Notes under the pieces: generated by a model
Told to the model about the DNA's origin: nothing
The model's database searches: none
The model's input: the letters and a program-made list of their open reading frames with translations, nothing else
Program-made: the position numbers and the translations under genes
DNA from: JBKBYG01 sp046313435
GTDB taxonomy: Bacteria > Pseudomonadota > Alphaproteobacteria > Rickettsiales > Arcanibacteraceae
DNA length: 11,467 nt
Direction of reading: 5' to 3'
Assembly: GCA_046313435.1 (NCBI GenBank)
Contig: JBKBYG010000042.1
Coordinates: 1-11,467 of the forward strand
Shown here: positions 1-7,392 of the stretch, one piece after another
How positions within the stretch are numbered: position 1 is the first letter of the stretch
Layout of the letters: each line of letters opens with the position of its first letter

Positions 1-1
1 A

Positions 2-2842
2 GGTAAATTAGACTATATAGTTCAAAAATTAACTAAAAATGAAACCGATTTACGCATAAACAGAAAACATGACGATATAGATGATTATTTTTTAGTTCAA
101 AAAAATATACTAACTAAAGATGAAGTTACAAAATTTCTATTTGGTTATCAAGAACTTAATACATATGAAACGTTTTTTGATGGATCTAAATATATAATCC
201 GTAACATCTTTAATATTGCTAGATCTAATAATGAATTAGGAGTACTTGCAAAAATATCATCTGATAAAATTCATTACCTACTATATTATAATATTTATTA
301 TATTCTAAATTCAGAAATTGCTAATTTTACTGAATTAAAAAAGTTTTTGGATGAAGAATTAACTAAAGATAAAAGACAAACTTCGCAGCAACTAACCATT
401 AAACTTATTAAGCATAAATTTACAGATACTATACTTGATCAAGATCAATACCTACAGGCTCTATTCATAATATGCAGTATACCGAATACAGAAACAGAAA
501 TGGCTGCAAATTTGTTAAATTTAGTTACTGATATTGACGCAGGTTCTAATACTCGACATACAGCTTTAATTTTAGCTTCAATGAATGGCAATACTGAAAT
601 AGTCAAGCTTCTTTTGGAAAGAAAAGCTAAAATTAATGCAACAGATAAAAATGGAAAGACTGCATTAATTTGGGCTGCAGAAAATGGTCATACCAGTATG
701 GTGCAATTGTTAATTAATGCTGGAGCTAAAATTAATGTACTGACTAAAAATACTTATAATACTGCTTTAATTTTGGCAATAATACGAGGGCATACTGAGA
801 TAGCAAAAGCTCTTATCGAAGCAGGCGCTAATATTAATATAAGCGGTAACAATGGTCGCACTGCTTTAATTCATGCTGTATTGCAGGGCAATACTTTAAT
901 TATAAAAGCGCTTATTGCTGCAAATGCTTATACTGAAACAGTTGATAATATTGATCGCACCGCTTTGATATGGGCTGCGCACTTAGGTGATGCATCTACA
1001 GTCCAAACCCTTATTGAAGCAGATGCCGATATTAATGTAGCTGATAATAATAAATATACAGCTTTAATTTTGGCAGCAATTAAAGGACATATTACAATAG
1101 TAAATCTCTTAATTACTGCAGGCGCTAATACTGATCTAGCAAATAAAGATAAAAAAACTGCATTAATTTGGTCAGCAAATCAAGGACATACTACAACAGT
1201 GCAAGCTCTTATTGATGCAGGAGCTGATATTAATGCAAGAGATAATAATGGATGGACTGCTTTAATTCATGCCGCACAACAAGGACATATTGCAATAGTG
1301 CAAGCTCTCATTACCGCAAGAGCTAATATTGAAGCAAGAGATAATAATGGATGGACTGCTTTGATGGATGCTGCACAAAATGGCCATACTGCAACAGTGC
1401 AAGCTCTTATTGCTGCAGGTGCTAATATTGATGCAAGTGATAATTATGGATACACTGTTTTAATGTATGCTGCACAACTAGGACATACAGCAACAGTGCA
1501 AGCCCTTATTGCTGCAGGTGCTAATATTGATGCAAGTGATAATAATGGGTGGACCGCTTTAATTCATGCTGCACAGCAAGGACATACAGCAACAATACAA
1601 GCTCTTATTGCTGCAGGTGCTAATATTGATGCAAGTGATAATTATGGATACACTGTTTTAATGTATGCTGCCTCAGATGGACATACGGCAACAGTAAAAG
1701 CTTTGATAGATGCAAAAGTTGATATTGAAATAAAGAATAAAAATGGTGATACGGCTTTAATTCTTGCTGCAAATCAAGGACATATTGCAACAGTTAAAGC
1801 TCTTATCGAGGCAGGAGCTAATATTGAAGCACAAGACAATATGGGATGCACTGCTTTAGAACACGCTATTTTTTCTAGAAATTTTGATATGATGAAAGTA
1901 ATTATATCTTCAGGTAAAATAAAGGATTCTATATCTTTTGAAATATTTAATGCATTTATTGTTGGAAATAAGGAAGTAAAAAAAGCTATTTTTCATTTCC
2001 AAATGCAAAAAATTAAAATCTTTTTAACTAACGGAGCAATAAATTCAATAATACCAGTAATATTATTTTTAGCTGAGACATTAAAGGGAAATATTGCTTT
2101 AAATAAATCTTTGCGAGGGTTTATTAAATTAACTAGCCCGCTAGTGACAGTAATTGAGAAAGGGTTAGAGACAAGTTTAAGCAAGGGATTAACTCTTGAT
2201 TTATCCCTTATAACTTCAAAAGAATTTATAAAATCTTCTTCTCAATTAATGTTAGCAATTGCTATTGCTAAGTCAGCATACACTTTTATTTCTGATTATA
2301 CTCAAGGGAAAGGATTTAAAAATAGTCTTAAAAATTCAATATATGAATTTGGTAAAACTTTAGCTCTAACTGGAGTTTCTTCTATTGGAAGTAGTATAGG
2401 CAGAGATCTTGGAAATACAATGATTTCCGTAGGAGAAGTTGTATTTGAAACTTTTAATGCGTTCTTTGCTTCACTTTTGTATACTCTTGTAATAGGTGTA
2501 GCTCTGACTCCTTATGAAATTGCAAATTTAGCAATTAACTTTACAAAAAATCTTATGGGTGGAAAATCAAAATCTACAAGCGCTATAGATAGCTTTATTA
2601 ATGTTGGCTCTAAAATTGTAGAAAATTTTAAAGCCTTAATATCATCTTATTTTGTTCCTATATTTATCTTACCCCCTTCAGTCAGCCCTATAGCAGTGCA
2701 ATTAGTCACCTCAACAGCTTTTGTTTCATATGCAAATTCTTTTGCAAAGGAAGTTAAAGAAGTTATAGGGCCTTTTACTAAAATGGTTCTCACTAAAGCA
2801 GGTATAAGCAGAGATAAGGAAGTAGTTGATCCCCAAAGATAA
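2..2842 (+). CDS. Large ankyrin-repeat protein, 5' end outside the window
   Basis: The frame is open from base 2 to a TAA at 2840-2842, giving 946 visible residues, so the start lies left of the window. The TTG at 347 that could be taken as a start has no ribosome binding site and is preceded by 115 uninterrupted codons. Visible residues 1-185 match no domain I recognise. Residues 186-638 form about 14 ankyrin repeats of 33 residues, with the TALIxAAxxGHTxxVxxLIxAGANI pattern spread over each unit. Residues 639-946 contain hydrophobic stretches near 680-695, 820-845 and 883-915, separated by Lys/Ser-rich segments, so membrane association is possible. Ankyrin repeats mediate protein-protein binding and are common in effectors of intracellular bacteria. 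An effector role is inferred; no secretion signal or catalytic motif is visible. The next gene (selO) starts 72 bases downstream. Confidence 0.9.
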   Translation, partial: GKLDYIVQKLTKNETDLRINRKHDDIDDYFLVQKNILTKDEVTKFLFGYQELNTYETFFDGSKYIIRNIFNIARSNNELGVLAKISSDKIHYLLYYNIYYILNSEIANFTELKKFLDEELTKDKRQTSQQLTIKLIKHKFTDTILDQDQYLQALFIICSIPNTETEMAANLLNLVTDIDAGSNTRHTALILASMNGNTEIVKLLLERKAKINATDKNGKTALIWAAENGHTSMVQLLINAGAKINVLTKNTYNTALILAIIRGHTEIAKALIEAGANINISGNNGRTALIHAVLQGNTLIIKALIAANAYTETVDNIDRTALIWAAHLGDASTVQTLIEADADINVADNNKYTALILAAIKGHITIVNLLITAGANTDLANKDKKTALIWSANQGHTTTVQALIDAGADINARDNNGWTALIHAAQQGHIAIVQALITARANIEARDNNGWTALMDAAQNGHTATVQALIAAGANIDASDNYGYTVLMYAAQLGHTATVQALIAAGANIDASDNNGWTALIHAAQQGHTATIQALIAAGANIDASDNYGYTVLMYAASDGHTATVKALIDAKVDIEIKNKNGDTALILAANQGHIATVKALIEAGANIEAQDNMGCTALEHAIFSRNFDMMKVIISSGKIKDSISFEIFNAFIVGNKEVKKAIFHFQMQKIKIFLTNGAINSIIPVILFLAETLKGNIALNKSLRGFIKLTSPLVTVIEKGLETSLSKGLTLDLSLITSKEFIKSSSQLMLAIAIAKSAYTFISDYTQGKGFKNSLKNSIYEFGKTLALTGVSSIGSSIGRDLGNTMISVGEVVFETFNAFFASLLYTLVIGVALTPYEIANLAINFTKNLMGGKSKSTSAIDSFINVGSKIVENFKALISSYFVPIFILPPSVSPIAVQLVTSTAFVSYANSFAKEVKEVIGPFTKMVLTKAGISRDKEVVDPQR
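560..1917 (+). repeat. Ankyrin-encoding 99-bp tandem repeat array
   Basis: About 13 full 99-bp units and one degenerate unit follow one another without spacers, each encoding 33 residues that begin with T-A/V-L. Units 1-6 are diverged, for example at the Gly-His of the turn and at the A-N-I end. Units 7-11 are much more alike, suggesting local expansion. The last unit (about 1852-1917) loses the Gly-His motif and probably caps the array. The periodicity comes from protein repeats and is not a CRISPR array. Confidence 0.93.
1400..1671 (+). repeat. Recent two-unit (198-bp) duplication inside the ankyrin array
   Basis: Bases 1400-1473 and 1598-1671 are identical over 74 bases and offset by exactly 198, that is two ankyrin units. 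The intervening sequence is also similar to its offset counterparts. Identity including third codon positions points to a recent tandem duplication or gene conversion of a two-repeat block. Confidence 0.88.
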
Positions 2843-2900
2843 TAAATAGGCAAAGCTTCAAAAATCTGTTATAAGAAATATGGTATAAATAGTTTTTTGA

Positions 2901-2908
2901 GAGGAAGA
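2901..2908 (+). promoter_or_regulatory. Ribosome binding site that fixes the selO start
   Basis: A purine-rich GAGGAAGA ends seven bases before the ATG at 2915; its AGGA core is nine bases away. It lies downstream of an in-frame TTG at 2897, so it supports initiation at the ATG rather than the TTG. Confidence 0.75.
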
Positions 2909-2914
2909 ATATCT

Positions 2915-4372
2915 ATGAAAAGATTAGAAGATCTAAATTTTAACAATAGTTTTAGATCACTTCCTAATGAATTTTATACTCCTGTTCAACCTGCATGTTT
3001 TGAATCGGCTTCCCTAATCAGCTATAATCCCGCTGCATTTGCATTACTTGACTTAGATACTAATGAAGCAACTCGTAAAGAATTTGTGGAATATTTTTCT
3101 GGACAAAAACAACTTTCTGGTTTTGACCCACTTGCTATTGCGTATGCTGGACATCAATTTGGTCATTACGTAGCCCAACTTGGTGACGGTAGAGCAATAT
3201 TACTTGGGGAGGTAATTAATGACAAAAAGGAAAAATGGGATTTACATGCAAAAGGTGCAGGACAAACGGCTTATTCAAGAGGATTTGATGGAAGAGCTGT
3301 TTTACGTTCATCTATACGTGAATATTTAGCAAGTGAAGCGATGCATGGACTTGGCATTCCTACAACACGCGCATTGTGTCTGATAGGAACAGGGGAAAAA
3401 GTTATTAGAGAAGGTCCTGAGAAAGGTGCTCTCATAATACGCATGGCTCCTTCACATATAAGATTTGGTAATTTTGAATATTTCTATTACAATAAGCAAT
3501 ATAAAGAGCTTCAAATACTTGCTGATTATTCAATTAAAACTCATTATTCTCATTTAGTTAACAAAGAAAATAAATATAAATTATTTTTTCAAGAAATTGT
3601 TAAGAGAACTGCTAAACTCATAGCAAAATGGATGGCAGTTGGATTTACTCATGGGGTTTTAAATACTGACAATATGTCGATCATGGGTCTTACTATCGAT
3701 TATGGACCATACGGTTTTATGGATAGTTTCAATTTTGATTTTGTACCTAATCATTCAGATTATTCTGGAAGATATTCTTATAGAAACCAACCATATATTG
3801 GCCTTTGGAATCTAACTGCATTAGCAAAAGCTTTAGAACCGCTTCTAGATTCTCAAGAAACTCAGGAAGTTCTTGATAAATATAGCAGTATTTACAGCAA
3901 AGAATATTTCTCGTTAATGAGAGCAAAAATGGGGTTCCATACTGCACAAAAAAGCGATCCAGAAATGATAGATGAGCTTTTAAATTTAATGCATAACAGT
4001 CAAGTCGATTATACTATATTTTTCCGTAAATTATCCGATTTAGCAAATAATTCGGTATTACTTGATCAAATGTTTGGGTGTTCTAATGAATGGAAAACAT
4101 GGTTAGAGAAATATACCATCCGTCTTACAAAAGAAGGTATTTCTCCACATGATAGAATATCAAAAATGAATAGTGTAAATCCGAAATTTATACTCAGAAA
4201 TTATATTGCTGAAGAAGCAATAAGGTCAGCAACATACAGCGAAAATTATGAGGAAATTGATAAACTACTTAAATTACTGAGTAATCCATTTGCTGAACAA
4301 AATGAGCATGAAAAATATGCCTCCCCTCCCCCAGAATGGTCAAAACAAATATGTATTAGTTGTTCTAGTTAG
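2915..4372 (+). CDS. selO: Protein adenylyltransferase SelO (YdiU/UPF0061 family)
   Basis: SelO is a kinase-fold enzyme that binds ATP in flipped orientation and transfers AMP to Ser/Thr/Tyr of client proteins, with links to redox control. The 485 residues match the usual bacterial length of about 480. The KGAGQTAYSR motif holds Lys113. Glu136, Arg176, Arg183, Asp252-Asn253 (in GVLNTDNMS) and Asp262 (in IDYGP) are all present, at the same numbers as the characterised Pseudomonas syringae enzyme as I recall it. The C-terminus ends C-I-S-C-S-S, the bacterial cysteine form of the selenocysteine site in eukaryotic homologues. In the loop before NHSD, where E. coli has a cysteine that pairs with the C-terminal one, this protein has Pro278. 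I chose ATG 2915 over the upstream TTG because it has a good ribosome binding site and the resulting N-terminus fits the family. The gene appears intact and is probably active. Confidence 0.96.
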   Translation: MKRLEDLNFNNSFRSLPNEFYTPVQPACFESASLISYNPAAFALLDLDTNEATRKEFVEYFSGQKQLSGFDPLAIAYAGHQFGHYVAQLGDGRAILLGEVINDKKEKWDLHAKGAGQTAYSRGFDGRAVLRSSIREYLASEAMHGLGIPTTRALCLIGTGEKVIREGPEKGALIIRMAPSHIRFGNFEYFYYNKQYKELQILADYSIKTHYSHLVNKENKYKLFFQEIVKRTAKLIAKWMAVGFTHGVLNTDNMSIMGLTIDYGPYGFMDSFNFDFVPNHSDYSGRYSYRNQPYIGLWNLTALAKALEPLLDSQETQEVLDKYSSIYSKEYFSLMRAKMGFHTAQKSDPEMIDELLNLMHNSQVDYTIFFRKLSDLANNSVLLDQMFGCSNEWKTWLEKYTIRLTKEGISPHDRISKMNSVNPKFILRNYIAEEAIRSATYSENYEEIDKLLKLLSNPFAEQNEHEKYASPPPEWSKQICISCSS

Positions 4373-4467
4373 TATAACTCTCCTTGAGCAACTATTTTTA
4401 AAAAAATTAATTATGTGTTAAATTACCTAATATAAAATAATGGCTTATATAATTTTCAAAATCTCTT
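4373..4467 (+). promoter_or_regulatory. AT-rich intergenic region, possible pilin-gene promoter
   Basis: These 95 bases separate selO from the pilin-like gene. They contain a TATAAAAT stretch at 4431-4438 that could serve as a -10 element, about 30 bases before the ATG. I see no convincing -35 box at proper spacing and no clear Shine-Dalgarno before the ATG at 4468. In such AT-rich DNA the -10 match is weak evidence. No good intrinsic terminator for selO is visible. Confidence 0.25.
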
Positions 4468-5202
4468 ATGAAAAAATTTAAGGCTCAAGCATTTACATTA
4501 ATAGAATTATCTATAGTAATAATAATTATAGGCTTAATTGCAGGTGGAATTGTTGCAGGCAATGAACTAATTTCTCAAGCTAAAGTTAGAGGTCTTGTTA
4601 GAGAAATTCAAGCGCTAACTACTTCGATAAATAGCTTTAAATTAAAATTTAATTATTTACCCGGTGATTTTCCATATGCTGGAGCTATTTGGACAAGTGC
4701 AACATGCTTAAATAGCGCTGCACCCACAGGATGTAACGGTAATGGTAACTATCAGGTTGTTTCAAATGGAGGGGTGAATGGATCCGAAGGTTATAGAGTT
4801 TGGCAGCATTTAAGTTTAGCTAATATGATAAATGGAGAATATACTGCAACAAGTGCAATTACTGATCAATTTCCACTAAAATATTCATCTAAAACCCTTG
4901 TTATGCTGAGGTATATTTATCCTTTTGTAAATTCAATAAGGTATAATGTTTTAGAGATAGGAAGTTGGGACACTGTTAATTCCCAGCCAATTAATGGAGA
5001 AATAACTCCTGTAGATGCATACTCTATTGATAATAAAATAGATGATGGAATAGCTAATAAAGGCAGAGTATTTGGGAATGATGGATTAAATGTATCTTCA
5101 GGTCTTTGTTCTTATCTTAATTCTTCACCTAACGGCTTGCCAGATTATAATATTATAGGTACACAAGGAAATTATTGCAGGTTAAAAATTGTAATTGATT
5201 AA
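4468..5202 (+). CDS. Type IV pilin-like (pseudopilin) protein with class III leader
   Basis: The 244-residue protein starts with a short, Lys-rich eight-residue leader followed by F-T-L-I-E, so prepilin peptidase should cut between Ala8 and Phe9. Glu13 is the mature Glu5 required for pilin assembly. The -1 residue is Ala instead of the usual Gly. A hydrophobic helix (about 9-32) passes into the amphipathic alpha-1 segment, followed by the NYLPGDFP motif (62-69) common in one alphaproteobacterial pilin-like group. The C-terminal region has an AYSIDNKIDDG segment (184-194). Four cysteines, at 80, 89, 214 and 237, could form two disulfides in the periplasm. No other pilus or type II secretion gene is present here, so the assembly machinery must be elsewhere. 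It could be a minor pilin or a type II secretion pseudopilin. The start lacks a clear ribosome binding site but is fixed by the leader. Confidence 0.88.
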   Translation: MKKFKAQAFTLIELSIVIIIIGLIAGGIVAGNELISQAKVRGLVREIQALTTSINSFKLKFNYLPGDFPYAGAIWTSATCLNSAAPTGCNGNGNYQVVSNGGVNGSEGYRVWQHLSLANMINGEYTATSAITDQFPLKYSSKTLVMLRYIYPFVNSIRYNVLEIGSWDTVNSQPINGEITPVDAYSIDNKIDDGIANKGRVFGNDGLNVSSGLCSYLNSSPNGLPDYNIIGTQGNYCRLKIVID

Positions 5203-5246
5203 AATTATAATCTATTTCTTCCTTATAATATTATGAACAAATCATC

Positions 5247-5780
5247 TTATAATATATTAATTTTATCCAATATTATTTTTGCATTTTGACTTGCTGGTAT
5301 CTCTGTGTTATCAATTGTAAGATCATATTGCATATTATTATGAATACCGTTAAGTAATTGTTCTTCAGCCAGCTTTGTTGGCCTATTTGCACGAATTTTC
5401 GTCCTTTTCTTTAATTCTTCAAATCCGCATTCTACACCTATGAAAATAGGCTTAAATTCTTTTAATTCTGTTAGATAATATTTTTTATGTTCTTGAGCAT
5501 ATGGCCCATAAATTCCAGTATCGATTACAACATCAAAATTCTGTTTTAGCATTATTTTTGCTGAACTAATAAGCATTTGACGAATCGCAACTTGCCGCAT
5601 GTATCTTTCTTCATCCCATTCAATTGAATGAGGATAATTATCACTAAAAAACCCAAAGTATAATTCTGCAATATTATCTATCTGAATATGAACAAGGCTT
5701 GGAATAAGTTTTTGTAGCTCTTGCGCAATTGTAGTTTTCCCAGAACTTGAAGCACCATTAAGTATAATGCATTTAGGCAT
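5247..5780 (-). CDS. CPT-like P-loop phosphotransferase, second copy
   Basis: This 177-residue protein belongs to the chloramphenicol 3-O-phosphotransferase-like P-loop kinases. A Walker A loop GASSSGKTT (9-17) follows the first strand, and Asp35 sits where the family has its proposed catalytic aspartate. Later it shows the family pattern FIGVECGFEELKKR, a lid-type segment with IRANRP, and a C-terminal YDLTIDNT. Founding members phosphorylate chloramphenicol, but most homologues have unknown substrates, so a kinase of unknown specificity is the safe reading. It is paralogous to the gene at 9170-9769 and is the last gene of the - strand run. It starts 12 bases after the preceding stop, with a GAAGAG ribosome binding site overlapping that stop. 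It converges on the pilin-like gene with 44 bases between them. Confidence 0.85.
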   Translation of the reverse strand: MPKCIILNGASSSGKTTIAQELQKLIPSLVHIQIDNIAELYFGFFSDNYPHSIEWDEERYMRQVAIRQMLISSAKIMLKQNFDVVIDTGIYGPYAQEHKKYYLTELKEFKPIFIGVECGFEELKKRTKIRANRPTKLAEEQLLNGIHNNMQYDLTIDNTEIPASQNAKIILDKINIL

Positions 5781-5792
5781 AAGTAATTCTCT

Positions 5793-6884
5793 TCAATAAT
5801 CAAAAAGCTTTTCTACATTTTTATTAATTAATGGATTTTTTGAGTATAATTGTTTAAACTCTTGAACTAATTCTTTATCCCAGTTTTTATAGTTCAATTT
5901 ACTTATAACCGAGGGAGTTTTAGCCCAAATTTCTGAACCAAGCGCTCCAATTATATTATGGACTTTAGTATCTGCACTTGCTGCAGGTCCTACAACCTCA
6001 AATTTGACATCTATATTTTTAAGTGTTTCATTAATTACTGCTGCTTGATATTTTACGTTGGGTTGGCTTGATACAAAAACTATACTCTTAATTTCCTTAT
6101 GTTCACTTAGCCATCCTTTTAACTTAATAATCGTTGTTTCAGTTGTTGGCCTGGGAAGATTATTTCGAGGTGTATCAATAACATAGTATGGAATTTTATG
6201 AAGAGGAGAATTTAGGTATAGTTCCTGAATTAAATGAGTTTCAGTAAGCTTATTTACACTATCAAAGCCATACTTCCTTGCAATATCTAATAATTTAATT
6301 TCATCACCATCTGCGTTTGAGGTAACATATCTTTCTCCCGCTAGTAAAATAATATTCTGCGTTTGAAGCTTCTTATCCGTGAGTAATTCTTTCACATAAT
6401 CTATTCGCCTTTCCATTGAAGGCATTGTCGCACCTAGAATGCAAATTGCATCGGGATTTTTAATATTTGGCGATATTTTATTTATAAACCCTAAATCTTT
6501 TAAGGCCATTATATTTTGTTCTGTATTTTTCTTCATCCATTTTAAACCTTGCACTTCCCAACGTTCTTGAGCAGCACTTCTTATAGTAAATGACTTTTGT
6601 GTTTCTTTTACAAATTTTAATATATCTTTAAGCAAGTCATTGTGATTTGCTCTTGCAGGAAAATATTTTGCTAGAGTTTGAGTTTCAGGAATAATATTAG
6701 CCTGACGCATTAAATATTCTAATGATTTTTTTTGAGATTCATTACTATAACCATAATCTTCAAGCAAATCATATACTGATAAATTTCCTTTATAATTATA
6801 GCTGCAAGCAACCATGCATATAGCTAAAATATATAGTATAACTAAGTACACATTATGCTTAAAATAAATAGATAATTTTTTCAT
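5793..6884 (-). CDS. Membrane-anchored or lipoprotein-like protein, possibly DUF218/YdcF type
   Basis: I do not firmly recognise this 363-residue protein. Its N-terminus has Lys2-Lys3 and a hydrophobic segment (about 11-26) ending M-V-A-C27, an imperfect lipobox. It may be a lipoprotein or a protein with one N-terminal anchor and the rest in the periplasm. The region 145-320 has a layout like DUF218/YdcF/ElyC proteins: a strand ending ILGAT (149-153), LLAGER (180-185), a TTETT segment (247-251) where the family has a T-x-E-N-like motif, and IVFVSSQPNVKYQ (268-280) where it has a VTS..H..R-type motif. The motifs are diverged, so this assignment is tentative. ElyC-type members affect envelope biogenesis, which would fit a transcript begun by mrdA. 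The start has an AGGGG ribosome binding site five bases upstream, and the gene lies 28 bases after the GNAT stop. Confidence 0.7.
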   Translation of the reverse strand: MKKLSIYFKHNVYLVILYILAICMVACSYNYKGNLSVYDLLEDYGYSNESQKKSLEYLMRQANIIPETQTLAKYFPARANHNDLLKDILKFVKETQKSFTIRSAAQERWEVQGLKWMKKNTEQNIMALKDLGFINKISPNIKNPDAICILGATMPSMERRIDYVKELLTDKKLQTQNIILLAGERYVTSNADGDEIKLLDIARKYGFDSVNKLTETHLIQELYLNSPLHKIPYYVIDTPRNNLPRPTTETTIIKLKGWLSEHKEIKSIVFVSSQPNVKYQAAVINETLKNIDVKFEVVGPAASADTKVHNIIGALGSEIWAKTPSVISKLNYKNWDKELVQEFKQLYSKNPLINKNVEKLFDY

Positions 6885-6912
6885 TTTAACCCCTGAAGTC
6901 TATATTAAGTTT

Positions 6913-7392
6913 TTAATTTTCAGCAATTGCCTTTATTTGTTCCTGATTCAATCTATATACAGTCCAATCAGTCATTGCTTCTGCACCAAGTTTCAAATAA
7001 AAATCAATTGATGGTTTATTCCAATCTAAACACCACCACTCAACCCTACCACAATTATGCTTTAAAGCCTCTTCACATATTTTTTTAAATAAGGCTTTAC
7101 CATATCCTTTGCCTCTATAAGCCTCACGAATAAATATATCCTCAATATATATGCCATAACGACATAAAAAGGTCGAATAATTATGAAAATATAAAGCAAA
7201 ACCTGCTGCATTTCCGTTTTCTTCTATAATTAGTACTTCAGCTTTAGGGCTCGGAGAAAATAAGGTTTTAGTAATATCCTCAACTGCTCCTACTACTGAA
7301 GAGCTCAATTGTTCATAATCTGCCAATTCTTTTACCAAACTAAATATAAGTTCAGCATCATTTGCTTGGGCGTTTCTTATTAAATAATTCAT
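6913..7392 (-). CDS. GNAT acetyltransferase, SSAT/diamine acetyltransferase type
   Basis: This complete 159-residue GNAT protein resembles bacterial homologues of spermidine/spermine N-acetyltransferase, which move acetyl from acetyl-CoA to polyamines or related amines. The acetyl-CoA pyrophosphate loop is R-G-K-G-Y-G (93-98), preceded by the IEDIFIREAY strand (83-92) typical of this group. The later block RVEWWCLDWN..SIDFYLKLGA (116-137) contains Tyr132, in the position of the catalytic tyrosine of SSAT enzymes. Nothing appears missing, so it is probably active; the amine substrate is not certain. Its ATG overlaps the preceding gene's stop in a 4-base ATGA, a typical translational coupling arrangement. 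Thialysine acetyltransferase is another possible activity in this family. Confidence 0.9.
   Translation of the reverse strand: MNYLIRNAQANDAELIFSLVKELADYEQLSSSVVGAVEDITKTLFSPSPKAEVLIIEENGNAAGFALYFHNYSTFLCRYGIYIEDIFIREAYRGKGYGKALFKKICEEALKHNCGRVEWWCLDWNKPSIDFYLKLGAEAMTDWTVYRLNQEQIKAIAEN

Noticed and set aside
347..349. TTG as start codon of the ankyrin gene
   Set aside because: The frame stays open to the left edge and no Shine-Dalgarno precedes the TTG; it is an internal Leu codon.
560..1917. Regular 99-bp periodicity as a possible CRISPR or non-coding satellite
   Set aside because: The units are in frame, have no unique spacers and encode the ankyrin consensus.
1993..2853. Minus-strand open frames opposite the ankyrin gene's C-terminal region
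   Set aside because: Short, no recognisable domain or ribosome binding site, and antisense to a long uninterrupted frame.
4365..4378. Short hairpin AGTTA-GTA-TAACT at the selO stop as a terminator
   Set aside because: Only five pairs, a three-base loop and no following T run.
5204..5229. Inverted repeat ATTATAA / TTATAAT between the convergent pilin-like and CPT-like genes as a terminator
   Set aside because: Seven A/T-only pairs with a 12-base loop and no U-tract; such matches are expected by chance in this AT-rich DNA.
5222..5255. Direct repeat CTTATAATAT at 5222 and 5246
   Set aside because: Ten nearly all A/T bases; likely chance, and no operator or attachment-site structure accompanies it.
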